Shown piece after piece: positions 35,030-43,497 of a stretch of DNA of 59,435 bases (position 1 is the stretch's first letter; each line of letters begins with the position of its first letter). The stretch is from Bacillota bacterium. GTDB taxonomy: Bacteria > Bacillota > Dethiobacteria > DTU022. The translations under genes were made by a program, and so were the position numbers. Location: positions 11,501 through 70,935 of the forward strand of contig JAWSUE010000013.1 in the NCBI GenBank assembly GCA_033549065.1, in the 5' to 3' direction. Under the pieces are notes generated by a model. It searched no databases, was not told where the DNA came from, and was given only the letters and a program-made list of their open reading frames with translations.

Positions 35030-36172
35030 TCAGATAAACCTGAGCATAAGTTCGGCAATATACCGATCCATATCCATTCCATTCTGCCTCAGCTGTTCGT
35101 AAATCTCTTCAACTGCTGATCTTCGCCGGATATCAGAAAGATCTTTAAGCTGCCGGAAGTAGCCCATTCTTCTCCCCAGCCTGAAAATTTCGCGCTCCCG
35201 ATCAGGATAGGACAGGTATGTTCTGATCAGGTTTATCATATGCTCTTTCTCTTCAGGGAACCTGCCGTTAACCTCTTCCAAAAGGTTTAATACATGATCG
35301 CTGAAAAAGTGGGAGTTTATATTATCCAAATGCTCGATCAGGAGCAGTTCTTCTTTAACTGCAGTATCATCATCCAAAGGAATAAATGTACCCTGCTGAA
35401 CCGCTTCATAAAGCGGCGCAACCGGATGAACAGCCAGGGTTCTGACCCTGATAAAGTCAGGATTGATCTCATTTAAAACTTTCGCTGTATCCAGTGCATG
35501 TTCACGCCAAAGGTTTCTGCCGCCCAGACCGATCAAGACATATTCACTTAAAGAGATACCGGCCTTGACTACTCTTTGGCCTGCCTCAACATGCTCGGCA
35601 GCACTTACCCCTTTGTTCATGAATTCAAGGACCCGGTCATTTCCGCTTTCCAGGCCGACATGGATACGGCTTAAACCAGCATTCTTCAGTTTGCTTAAAT
35701 CTTCCACAGAATAGCGAAGAATACTTTTTGAACGGGCATAAGTGGTTATTCTGGTGATTCCGGGTATTTTTTCGTTAAGGAATTTAAGTATTGTCTGCAG
35801 CTGCTCCCTGGAGAGTCTCAGACCGTCTCCGTCCTGCAGGAAAACATTCTCTCCGCCATGATAAAGCCAGAAAGCAACAGATATATATTCCGGAAATCGA
35901 TTCTGTACAAGATCAAAAACGCTGGAGTTAACCACGCCGTTGAAACCCTGTTTATGCGATATGGTTTTTATCTTATCAACCGCGTCAGCAATAGCTGCAA
36001 TATCTTCTTTAATCTCATCGACTGAGCGGCGGCTGAACTTTTCACCCTTATAAATAGGACAAAAAAGACATTTGTTCCAGGGACAATTGCGGGTGAGTCG
36101 CAACAACAGGCTGTGCGCTTCGCTGGGCGGGCGTATCGGCCCCTGTTCATATGCCGGTTTCCGAACAGCCAT
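35030..36172 (-). CDS. Radical SAM protein of unknown substrate
   Basis: A 380-residue protein. The Fe-S cysteines are C30, C35 and C38 (RNCPWNKCLFCPIYKG), a C-x4-C-x2-C spacing seen in one group of Elp3/MiaB-like radical SAM proteins rather than the usual C-x3-C-x2-C. Downstream barrel motifs are SRIHVGLESGNDRVLEFMNKG and EYVLIGLGGRN. It has no TRAM, B12-binding or second cluster domain. AGGAGG precedes ATG 36172. The target of the reaction cannot be predicted from the sequence. Confidence 0.85.
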   Translation of the reverse strand: MAVRKPAYEQGPIRPPSEAHSLLLRLTRNCPWNKCLFCPIYKGEKFSRRSVDEIKEDIAAIADAVDKIKTISHKQGFNGVVNSSVFDLVQNRFPEYISVAFWLYHGGENVFLQDGDGLRLSREQLQTILKFLNEKIPGITRITTYARSKSILRYSVEDLSKLKNAGLSRIHVGLESGNDRVLEFMNKGVSAAEHVEAGQRVVKAGISLSEYVLIGLGGRNLWREHALDTAKVLNEINPDFIRVRTLAVHPVAPLYEAVQQGTFIPLDDDTAVKEELLLIEHLDNINSHFFSDHVLNLLEEVNGRFPEEKEHMINLIRTYLSYPDREREIFRLGRRMGYFRQLKDLSDIRRRSAVEEIYEQLRQNGMDMDRYIAELMLRFI

Positions 36173-36219
36173 AGAAACCTCCTTTTTAAAGACTATAAGT
36201 AATAGTTTTATATTTTTTA

Positions 36220-36243
36220 AAGGGCACAGTTAACTGTGCCCTT
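36220..36243. terminator. Palindromic hairpin between radical SAM and two-component genes
   Basis: A perfect 24-base palindrome, AAGGGCACAGTT followed by its complement. It lies downstream of the minus-strand response regulator, 30 bp after its stop, so it probably ends that transcript. The same GGGCACAGT arm recurs at the right window edge. Confidence 0.6.
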
Positions 36244-36272
36244 GATTTACTTCATTTTATATATTGTAAAGT

Positions 36273-36650
36273 TTATTCGACCTTCCCGGGGAGATAATGT
36301 TTAAGTAAATCCCAAAGCTCCTGGGGTTTAAAAGGTTTGGTCATGTAATTATTTGCTCCCAGATCCATCACTCTTTGACGGTCTTCTTCCTCTGCTTTCG
36401 CGGTTAAAACGATAACCGGAATTTCACTGGTTTCAGGATTTCCCTTGATAACTTTCAATACTTCAAAACCGTCAACTTTGGGTAAAAGAAGATCGAGAAG
36501 TATAAGATCTGGTTTTTCCCTGCCAATATATTTTAAAGCTTCCTCTCCGTCTTCCACTATATCTACCTGGTAGCCAACAGCATCAAGACAGGTGCGAACT
36601 CCCAATATTACATTTTTTTCATCTTCAACCAGTAACACTTTATTAGCCAT
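36273..36650 (-). CDS. Single-domain response regulator (CheY-like)
   Basis: A 125-residue receiver domain with no output domain. The acidic pair is in LLVEDEKN (D10, E11), the phospho-acceptor is D53 in LILLDLLLPKVDG, with T83 and K105 (MTKPFKP). It starts 3 bp after the histidine kinase stop, so the two form a pair. With no DNA-binding domain it probably acts by protein contact or as a phosphorelay step. Confidence 0.93.
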   Translation of the reverse strand: MANKVLLVEDEKNVILGVRTCLDAVGYQVDIVEDGEEALKYIGREKPDLILLDLLLPKVDGFEVLKVIKGNPETSEIPVIVLTAKAEEEDRQRVMDLGANNYMTKPFKPQELWDLLKHYLPGKVE

Positions 36651-36653
36651 AAC

Positions 36654-37763
36654 TTACCCTCCTTCTTGATCTTTGTCGGTTAATGTAACTGATTCCGGCC
36701 CCTGGTAGATGGGAAAAGTAAATGTAAAGGTTGTTCCCTCACCAACCTTGCTATCAACCCAAATTTCTCCACCGTGGGCCATAACAATATCTTTGGCTAT
36801 GGCCAGGCCTAATCCTACTCCACCTGCACCTTTTCGGCCATGCCCGCGAACCTGAATATATTTGCGGAATATCTTTTCCTGATGCTCAACGGGAATACCG
36901 CACCCGGTATCCTCAACCGAGAAGAAAAGTCGTTTGCCTTTTTGCCTGACCCTGACTGTAATTGTTCCCCCGGGGTCTGTATAACGCATTGCATTCCCGA
37001 CCAGGTTAGCCAAAACCCATACCGACTTGTTAAAATCGGCGACTACAGGAGGCAGTTCCGGCGGAAGATCGGTTATCAATTCAACACCCTGAGTATCTGC
37101 CTGGATCTGTAACGGTCGCACCGCCTCTTGCACCAGATCGGCCACATCGGTTGGCTGGGCATCAACATAAATAGTGCCCGATTCAATCCGGGATAGCTCC
37201 ATAAGGTTATCAATCAACCTGCTCAGTCTTTCGCAATCGGCCCCGATAGCTTCCAGAACTTCCTTGCCCCGGGGAGTCAAATCACCGAGCATGCCTTCTT
37301 TAAGCATTTCCACACCAACTATTATAGTTGTCAGCGGAGTCCTAAATTCGTGGGAAACAATAGATACGAAATCAGATTTAATCTTTTCCATTTCATGAAA
37401 ACGTGTAACGTCGGTTAGCTGGATGAGAGCACCGTACATCTTTTCCTCATGGAAAATAGGGTTAATGGCAATTTTAAAAAAATAGCGCTGGTCGAGCCGC
37501 TTGACCTTGACTGATGCTTCCTCGTAAGAACACTTCAGTGCCGCTTCCTTCTCAATTACATCTTTCAATAAATTTTCAAGTTTATCAAATCCGGTCAATT
37601 CAACAACTTTTTTATTTTGTGCTGTTTCGAAGCTGGTATTGAAGAATTCTTCAGCCTGTCGATTCAACCAGATAACCTTGTGATCCCTTCCAACCAAAAA
37701 TAGAGCATCATTTAGATTATTGGTGATTGTATCCAAGTTAACAAATTCCGGTATTGTACTCAA
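36654..37763 (-). CDS. PAS-domain sensor histidine kinase
   Basis: About 369 residues with no transmembrane helix, so a cytosolic sensor. An N-terminal PAS domain (ALFLVGRDHKVIWLNRQAEEFF, then QLTDVTRFHEMEKIKSDF) leads into the H-box VSIVSHEFRTPLTTI. ATPase boxes follow: N-box LANLVGNAMRYTDPG, G1 DTGCGIP, G2 GVGLGLAIAKDIV. The start used is TTG 37763, with AGGTG five bases upstream; an in-frame TTG at 37784 is the alternative. It is paired with the CheY-like gene downstream. Confidence 0.9.
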   Translation of the reverse strand: MSTIPEFVNLDTITNNLNDALFLVGRDHKVIWLNRQAEEFFNTSFETAQNKKVVELTGFDKLENLLKDVIEKEAALKCSYEEASVKVKRLDQRYFFKIAINPIFHEEKMYGALIQLTDVTRFHEMEKIKSDFVSIVSHEFRTPLTTIIVGVEMLKEGMLGDLTPRGKEVLEAIGADCERLSRLIDNLMELSRIESGTIYVDAQPTDVADLVQEAVRPLQIQADTQGVELITDLPPELPPVVADFNKSVWVLANLVGNAMRYTDPGGTITVRVRQKGKRLFFSVEDTGCGIPVEHQEKIFRKYIQVRGHGRKGAGGVGLGLAIAKDIVMAHGGEIWVDSKVGEGTTFTFTFPIYQGPESVTLTDKDQEGG

Positions 37764-37886
37764 TATTACACCTGCCTTTCTCAAACTGCCTGAAAAGTGC
37801 TGTCATCCGAGACGCTGTGTTTTCCAATTATATCATTATCGTGGATTTATGAAAAGCGGTCCAACCAGTAGAATACGGGAAAAAAG

Positions 37887-37919
37887 AAGAAAACCCCTGC
37901 TGAATACAGGGGTTTTCTT
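37887..37919 (-). terminator. Strong intrinsic terminator of the PaaK-like operon
   Basis: A 13-bp perfect stem AAGAAAACCCCTG / CAGGGGTTTTCTT with loop CTGAATA. It lies 10 bp beyond the stop of the minus-strand ligase gene. T-runs on both strands make it usable in both directions. Confidence 0.9.
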
Positions 37920-37929
37920 AATTTGTTAG

Positions 37930-39354
37930 TTATTTTGTACGGATATCGAAAATATTCTGTTCTGTAATAAATTTTTCGAGTCCGATTTTATTTGCTATGG
38001 CATCCAGAGAACTGCTTTCCAATGTAAATGGCAGTTTAAATTCACCCTCCAGATCCTCTTTCAAACTTCTTAGCAGCGCCTCCTCATCGCTACCGGAAAC
38101 ACCCTTAACCACAACTTTAATATTATCTTTTCCATCCGTATTTTTAATTTCAGCATACCAGATCAGTACATCATCATGAGTAAACATCATTTTGCGCATC
38201 TGGTTGCCATTAAAGATAACCTTACCCTCTCCGGTTTGCAGTTCGTAGTACATCGATTTCCGTTCGATGTCACCCATAATACGGGGAACCGTTCTCTTAC
38301 AGTTAGGGCAGGGTTCATGCACCAAACCACCGGTTGCAATATCTCCTGTTCTGAAGCGGAGAACAACTGTGCCGCGGGAATCGAGGTTTGTAACGACAAT
38401 CTCGCCTCTTTCTCCCTCGCCGAGGACGGTATCGCCATCGGGATCGACCACTTCGATCATTATGTGATCGGGGTTCGTATGATAACCAAAATCGGGAGCA
38501 CATTCTGCCCAACCTGATTTAGCCTCAGAAATGAAATATATACGCTGAACCCGGTCTACCTTGGCTCCTACAGATTTCATCAGCTTTTTAAGCTTTTCAA
38601 CTGCAGCAAGGGGTGCAAAATCTGTTCCGATTATTATTCTTTCCAGGTTTGAAGCGCTAAACCCGAAATGCTCCAGTGTGTGCAGGGCAAATCTTGCATA
38701 ACCCGGAGCCATCGTCAGAACAGGAGCCTCGGTACTGTCAAGGGCTTTTAGTATTTTTTCCAGCCCAAGAACCTTACCGCCACCTGTCTGAAGGGCCGTA
38801 CTGCCAATACCAATGGTACTGTAGAACATCTGCCAGAAATGCACATTGGGTGCAAAAGTAAAAGCATTGATCAGGGTATCATCCCGGGTAAGCTCCATAA
38901 TATCAAAAGCCCTTGAACCGGCTTCACGCAGGTTATCAAGGTCATAATGGGTATATTCAATGGGAACGGGCTTCGACGTTCTCCCGGCGGTGAAATAGAG
39001 CGTATGAAATTTATAATCCGATCTTTCCGGTTCGCTATCTTTTTTGCCAAAAAGAGAAAAGCCTTTTTTCTTGGTTTGTTGTCCATCATCCGAGGGAACT
39101 TCAATCACGAATTTTTTCGGAAACATCAGATCCCCGTCTGGTGTAAGCATATCTTCCTTACAGGTGAAGGGAATTTTTCCCAGATCAGCTTTTCCCCTGA
39201 TTTCCCTGGGATCAATGTTATTGGTTTTAAAAAGATCACGATAGTAAGGGTGCCTTACCGCCAGTTCATCATTGACCATTTTGTTCAGAAGTTCATCCTG
39301 CATCTTTGATATTGCCGGTGCCGGCATCCTGCTTATTTTACTCCACGCCTGCAT
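37930..39354 (-). CDS. Divergent phenylacetate-CoA ligase (PaaK)-like adenylating protein
   Basis: A 474-residue AMP-binding-family protein related to PaaK. It has RHPYYRDLFKTNNIDP at the start, then FTAGRTSKPVPIEYT where PaaK has a T-S-G-T-T-G-K-P loop, FRTGDIATGG, and a Cys pair in EPCPNCKRTVPRI. The usual Y-G-x-T-E motif is altered (FISEAKSGWAEC). A Lys/Ser-rich insert (KKKGFSLFGKKDSEPE, near 95-110) is unusual. It lies 33 bp downstream of a second such gene. Whether it still activates an acid or is a partner of its neighbour cannot be told. Confidence 0.8.
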   Translation of the reverse strand: MQAWSKISRMPAPAISKMQDELLNKMVNDELAVRHPYYRDLFKTNNIDPREIRGKADLGKIPFTCKEDMLTPDGDLMFPKKFVIEVPSDDGQQTKKKGFSLFGKKDSEPERSDYKFHTLYFTAGRTSKPVPIEYTHYDLDNLREAGSRAFDIMELTRDDTLINAFTFAPNVHFWQMFYSTIGIGSTALQTGGGKVLGLEKILKALDSTEAPVLTMAPGYARFALHTLEHFGFSASNLERIIIGTDFAPLAAVEKLKKLMKSVGAKVDRVQRIYFISEAKSGWAECAPDFGYHTNPDHIMIEVVDPDGDTVLGEGERGEIVVTNLDSRGTVVLRFRTGDIATGGLVHEPCPNCKRTVPRIMGDIERKSMYYELQTGEGKVIFNGNQMRKMMFTHDDVLIWYAEIKNTDGKDNIKVVVKGVSGSDEEALLRSLKEDLEGEFKLPFTLESSSLDAIANKIGLEKFITEQNIFDIRTK

Positions 39355-39387
39355 ACTTTGCCTCCTTTCTTCCTCACGGTGGTATTT

Positions 39388-40845
39388 TTAAGATGGCCTG
39401 TTGTCGATTATACGTTTTTCTTTCAGTTCGGTTTCCATACCAAGTTGTGAAACAAGCTCCGGGACCGACTTGAAGATAATATCGGTCAGGGAGACCTCAG
39501 TATCTCTCAGCACTTTCTGCTTGATATCTCCAGTGAATTTTTCCTTGTCAATTTCACCTTTGGTAGCCACATGAAGATATATTTCATCCAGGTCGAAGGG
39601 GTCATCGTTACGTTTACGCATTTCAACCTGCCACTCTTCAATGTCGGGATGGCTCATCATCAAGGGGAAGAAGTTATTTAAGTTAACCAGTGTCCCCTTG
39701 ACCTTGGTCATGTTAAATTCTTTCAGTTCCGACTTACGTTGAATGTTTGAACTGATTCGCGGAACTGTCCGGCCACAGTTGGGACAAGGCTCATACAATA
39801 GACCACCCTTGGCAATATCACCCGTCCGGTAGCGCAGAACCGCTGTACCGCGCCAATCCAGTGCGGTATAGACTATTTCCCCCTCTTCTCCTTCTCCCAC
39901 CGGCTCACCTGATTCGGGGTCAACCGTTTCGAATACTTCCATGTCGGGATAGAGATGATAACCGAAATATTCATCATGGGATGGACATTCAGCCCAGGCA
40001 ACCTTTGCCTCGGTCATACCATAAGTTGCAAGAACCGTAACCTCTTTTGCCCCGAGTTGGGCGAAAAGCTCTTTGATCTTATCCTTCAGTCCGGGAGGTA
40101 CTCTTTCCCCGCCGAAGAATATTTTATTTACGGAAGAGAAATCCCGTCCCTGTTTTACTGCTTCCCTGAGGAAGTAATAACAATAACCGGGGATGAAAAC
40201 AGCTACAGTCGGCTGTAAATATTCGAAAGCATCCATCAGGTTATTGGTCCCCACTATTTTTCCTCCACCGCTGTGAAAGCCGGCAACATTCATCTTCTCA
40301 CCTGCAAAAAAGGTCTGCCAGAATGCGAGATGCGGGGCAAAGGGAAAACAGTTCACCACAATATCATCGCTGGTTACCTTAAAGACATCCAGAAGACGGT
40401 ATCCCGATTCTTTCAAATTTTCAAGGTCACGTTTTGAATAAACAAATGGTGTGGGCAGAGCCGTTCGTCCGGTAGTAAAATGCATGTGTACCGGCTTAAA
40501 ATCATAAAGCTTTTCCTCCACCAGGGCTTTCCCGCCGGTCATCGACATTTTGGCCAGATGACCGTATTTTTCGGTAACTTCTTCGTCGGGACGTATAACA
40601 AAGTCTTTTGCTTTCATTGGCTCTTCGTCTGTTGGCGCGATATCCCATTTATAAGTAAACGGAAGATGACGCAGATCATCAATGCCCTTTACTTTGAAAG
40701 GATCGATCTTCTGTTCCTTCAGCAATTTGCTGTAATACGGGCTGTGTAAATATATCTGGTTGGCGATAAAGGCCCGCAGTTTGCGATCCTGCATATCTTT
40801 GATATCCTTGTAGGGCATTTTACTTAATTTCTCCCAATTCTCCAT
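39388..40845 (-). CDS. PaaK-like acyl/aryl-CoA ligase
   Basis: A 485-residue relative of phenylacetate-CoA ligase. Motifs are HSPYYSKLLKEQKIDP, the altered nucleotide loop HFTTGRTALPTPFVYS, a well preserved ATYGMTEAKVAWAECP (Y-G-x-T-E), RYRTGDIAKGG, and EPCPNCGRTVPRIS. The start is ATG 40845, with AGGAGGTG eight bases upstream. It shares the GRT substitution in the loop with the downstream paralogue but looks otherwise more active. A symporter gene lies 80 bp downstream of its start side, so it may activate the imported carboxylate (inference). Confidence 0.85.
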   Translation of the reverse strand: MENWEKLSKMPYKDIKDMQDRKLRAFIANQIYLHSPYYSKLLKEQKIDPFKVKGIDDLRHLPFTYKWDIAPTDEEPMKAKDFVIRPDEEVTEKYGHLAKMSMTGGKALVEEKLYDFKPVHMHFTTGRTALPTPFVYSKRDLENLKESGYRLLDVFKVTSDDIVVNCFPFAPHLAFWQTFFAGEKMNVAGFHSGGGKIVGTNNLMDAFEYLQPTVAVFIPGYCYYFLREAVKQGRDFSSVNKIFFGGERVPPGLKDKIKELFAQLGAKEVTVLATYGMTEAKVAWAECPSHDEYFGYHLYPDMEVFETVDPESGEPVGEGEEGEIVYTALDWRGTAVLRYRTGDIAKGGLLYEPCPNCGRTVPRISSNIQRKSELKEFNMTKVKGTLVNLNNFFPLMMSHPDIEEWQVEMRKRNDDPFDLDEIYLHVATKGEIDKEKFTGDIKQKVLRDTEVSLTDIIFKSVPELVSQLGMETELKEKRIIDNRPS

Positions 40846-40924
40846 AAAGCGACCACCTCCTGTACATAAAATAATCCGGCTAAAGCGGCCCTCCATCAGG
40901 GGAGAGCCGCTTCATGCCGCAGGG

Positions 40925-42583
40925 TTACTTGGGAAACACATCATATAGAGTAGTCATGAACCACATAATAACCACGGAAAGGACCAGAATTGTAATGGGC
41001 AAGCCTTTCCCGTTGTAACGCTTCGGGTCGTAATCAGACCAACCGTGCATTTCATCCACCTGTCTCTGGAGAGATTCATCAGGTGGCGGTGTAAACCAGG
41101 ATACCAGAATTGTCAGGATGAATGACACCGGAACGGCTACCGCTGTAACCTTGATAAAGCCCAGCGGCCCGTAGAAATACTTGGCGAAAAACGGGAAGGG
41201 AATATCGACCGGGTTCATTCCCATATAATCGATCATGATCCAACCCAAAAAACCGATCAGGGTGCCAACGATCATTCCGGCCCCAACACCATACTTGTTT
41301 GTCCTCTTCCACCAGATACCGAGTACGATGGGAACACCTAAACCGGCAGCGGCAATCCCGAAGGCCCACATGATCGCTTTCAGAATAAACTCCGGTGGGT
41401 TCAGGGAGAAGATGATCACCAGGACGCCGACCACAAGCATCGCGGCATAAGACAGCTTAAGTTTCTTCTCATCATCTACGTCAGGTTTTAGTTCCCCGTA
41501 GAGGTCATGGATCAAGCCGGCACCCATAATCATCAACAATCCGGCCACGGTGGAGAGTCCGGCCGCTACTGAACCGGCAACAGCCAGGGCCAGCCAGCCC
41601 TGTCCGGCCAGGGCATCAACCAGGATAAAGACCATGTAGTCGTATGCAGATGCAGGGATATTAACTCCCTGGGTATTCATATAGTAGACAGCGGCAAAAC
41701 CGGTTGCATATACAGTCGTATTTACCAGACCAACCAGGAATACGCAGAGTACTGTGCTCCAGCGGGCTTCCTTGGCATCACGGACAGTAAAATAACGCAT
41801 CACAAAGTGCGGCAGGCCGATAATTCCAAAGAAGGACCCAAGGAAGATGGCAATATAAACTACCGGGTGGACCAGCATGGGCCAGAAATAATGTGGGACA
41901 GTTTGAGTCATCAGCGGAACCATGCTACCGTATCCAAGCGGTGGAAAAGCCCATCCGGTAGCGCCCAATGCCCTCAAAACGATCGCAACGGGAAACATCA
42001 GGCAGAAAAGCAGAACGATGGTCTGGAATGTCTGGTTGTAGGTAACACCATACATACCGCCGAGTGTAACATAAAGCGTAACAACCAAACCACCGACTAT
42101 GATACCGACAATTTCCGGCACACCAAGCAGGAAGTAGAAAACAATCCCGATACCTTTCAGGTTACCGGCAAGGTATAAAACGCTGACAATCATCATGACA
42201 ATCACAGAGATATAGCGTAGCGTTTTACTGTTATATCTTTCAGAGATAAAGGCCATTGTGGTAAATGATTTATGCCGCCTCAGGTATGGAGCCGCCAAAA
42301 TCATTAAACCGATAAAAGCTGCGGTAAAGGAAGCATATACGGCTACTGCAATGTAAACCCCTTCTATAATCAGGGCTGTTAAACCGACAAAAGTTGTCAG
42401 ACTTAGCGCCAGTGAAACCATGGCCAAACCATTATTAATAGCACCGATACTACGCCCGGCCACATAATAGTCTCCCAGGTTCCGGGTGAACCTGCGAGCC
42501 CAAACAGAAATTAATACCGATATAACAAGAACAATAATACTGAGAATCAGACCTAAAACAAAAACTTCACCTCTTGGTTCCAT
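40925..42583 (-). CDS. Sodium:solute symporter (SSS family), probable carboxylate uptake
   Basis: A 552-residue transporter with about 13 hydrophobic helices. SSS features are YYVAGRSIGAINNGLAM, a helix with GLPHFVMRYFTVRDAKEARWS, and VAAGLSTVAGLLMIMGAG. It resembles the acetate/pyruvate (ActP-like) branch more than the proline branch. A small membrane protein lies directly upstream (42614), a typical partner in this branch. Ligases on both sides suggest a short-chain or aromatic carboxylate substrate, but this is inferred. Confidence 0.88.
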   Translation of the reverse strand: MEPRGEVFVLGLILSIIVLVISVLISVWARRFTRNLGDYYVAGRSIGAINNGLAMVSLALSLTTFVGLTALIIEGVYIAVAVYASFTAAFIGLMILAAPYLRRHKSFTTMAFISERYNSKTLRYISVIVMMIVSVLYLAGNLKGIGIVFYFLLGVPEIVGIIVGGLVVTLYVTLGGMYGVTYNQTFQTIVLLFCLMFPVAIVLRALGATGWAFPPLGYGSMVPLMTQTVPHYFWPMLVHPVVYIAIFLGSFFGIIGLPHFVMRYFTVRDAKEARWSTVLCVFLVGLVNTTVYATGFAAVYYMNTQGVNIPASAYDYMVFILVDALAGQGWLALAVAGSVAAGLSTVAGLLMIMGAGLIHDLYGELKPDVDDEKKLKLSYAAMLVVGVLVIIFSLNPPEFILKAIMWAFGIAAAGLGVPIVLGIWWKRTNKYGVGAGMIVGTLIGFLGWIMIDYMGMNPVDIPFPFFAKYFYGPLGFIKVTAVAVPVSFILTILVSWFTPPPDESLQRQVDEMHGWSDYDPKRYNGKGLPITILVLSVVIMWFMTTLYDVFPK

Positions 42584-42613
42584 GAATTATAAATCCCTCC
42601 TTTCAGCAGATAA

Positions 42614-42934
42614 TTAAGCTCTCTGTTTTTCTTCCAATCGATCCATAACGATACACCAGATCGCACCGATTACAGTTGCGCCGATCCAGCTGAGTACAAT
42701 TAACAAGAAATAATGCAGGGGGAAACCCATTACTGTCATACCTTCTTTGACAACAAACATCGATTCACCATAGAAAGGCACCAGCTGTTCGGGCGTAGGG
42801 ATCTGGTTAAAGAAACGTTCGTTAAGGATAACTACGAATGAACTGAAAAAGCCGCCGGTTATAGCGACAATTATAAAGCAGATGGCAGTAACCCATACTT
42901 CAAGCTTATAACTTCTTTTACTTTCATTGCTCAC
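42614..42934 (-). CDS. Small membrane subunit of the SSS symporter (DUF4212/DUF485-like)
   Basis: A 106-residue protein with two hydrophobic helices (about 10-34 and 70-95) and a charged C-terminal tail (CIVMDRLEEKQRA). It has the size, topology and position of the small proteins encoded just before SSS symporters. The exact family is uncertain. The gap to the symporter is 30 bp. Confidence 0.7.
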   Translation of the reverse strand: MSNESKRSYKLEVWVTAICFIIVAITGGFFSSFVVILNERFFNQIPTPEQLVPFYGESMFVVKEGMTVMGFPLHYFLLIVLSWIGATVIGAIWCIVMDRLEEKQRA

Positions 42935-43497
42935 CGAAAGTCACCTCCTTGCTTTGATCGATAATATCACTTTATTCTAATTTATTATATTATTTTAATA
43001 TTTCTCCTCCTTCCCAATTTATTCATATTGTTATAAATTGAGTATATTTATTCTACGCATCACTAAAAATATCCTTCTTGAAGGAGAAGGCAAATCATTT
43101 TTTTGGTTATATTTTTTCTGATTTTTTATCTGTTATACTTGTCGACAGCCATGGGGAGCAGGGTTAGGTCTATTTGTCGGTTTTTTCTTTTTCCCATTCG
43201 GGAACAGCACCGACCCCTTTCCGGGAGCCACCCTGGCTGAGCTGATCTTTAACCGCCCCTCGGATCAGGCAGTGCGTGCCGGAATAGGTGCATCTGTAGG
43301 ATTTTGGATTGCCGTGCCAATTAAACTTACTATTGAAGCAATTATGATCATTTGGTTTGTTTTTAGAATTATATGATATTACTCCTATATTGTTTATAAT
43401 TTTTTAAACTAAAAAGGAAATCTTAATATAGTATCGAATAGGATTATTAACAATAATCATACCAGTGCGTTACAGGCGCAAAAGGAGGAGTAATTAT
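42935..43497. other. 563-bp intergenic region with a gene remnant
   Basis: The first 180 bp is AT-rich and would hold the divergent promoter of the symporter genes. 43122-43376 is a DUF456 remnant (separate entry). The last 120 bp is AT-rich leader ending in AAAGGAGGAG before the acyl-CoA ligase. I see no terminator or riboswitch. Confidence 0.5.
43122..43376 (+). pseudogene. C-terminal remnant of a DUF456 membrane protein gene
   Basis: An open frame of 85 codons, stop included, with no ATG, GTG or TTG start in frame. A stop at 43119-43121 cuts it off upstream. It encodes a typical DUF456 end: WGAGLGLFVGFFFFPFGN, then PGATLAELIFNRPSDQAVRAG and a final hydrophobic helix ending IIWFVFRII. The upstream 80 or so residues that a whole DUF456 protein needs are absent. 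It appears to be a decayed or truncated gene. Confidence 0.75.
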
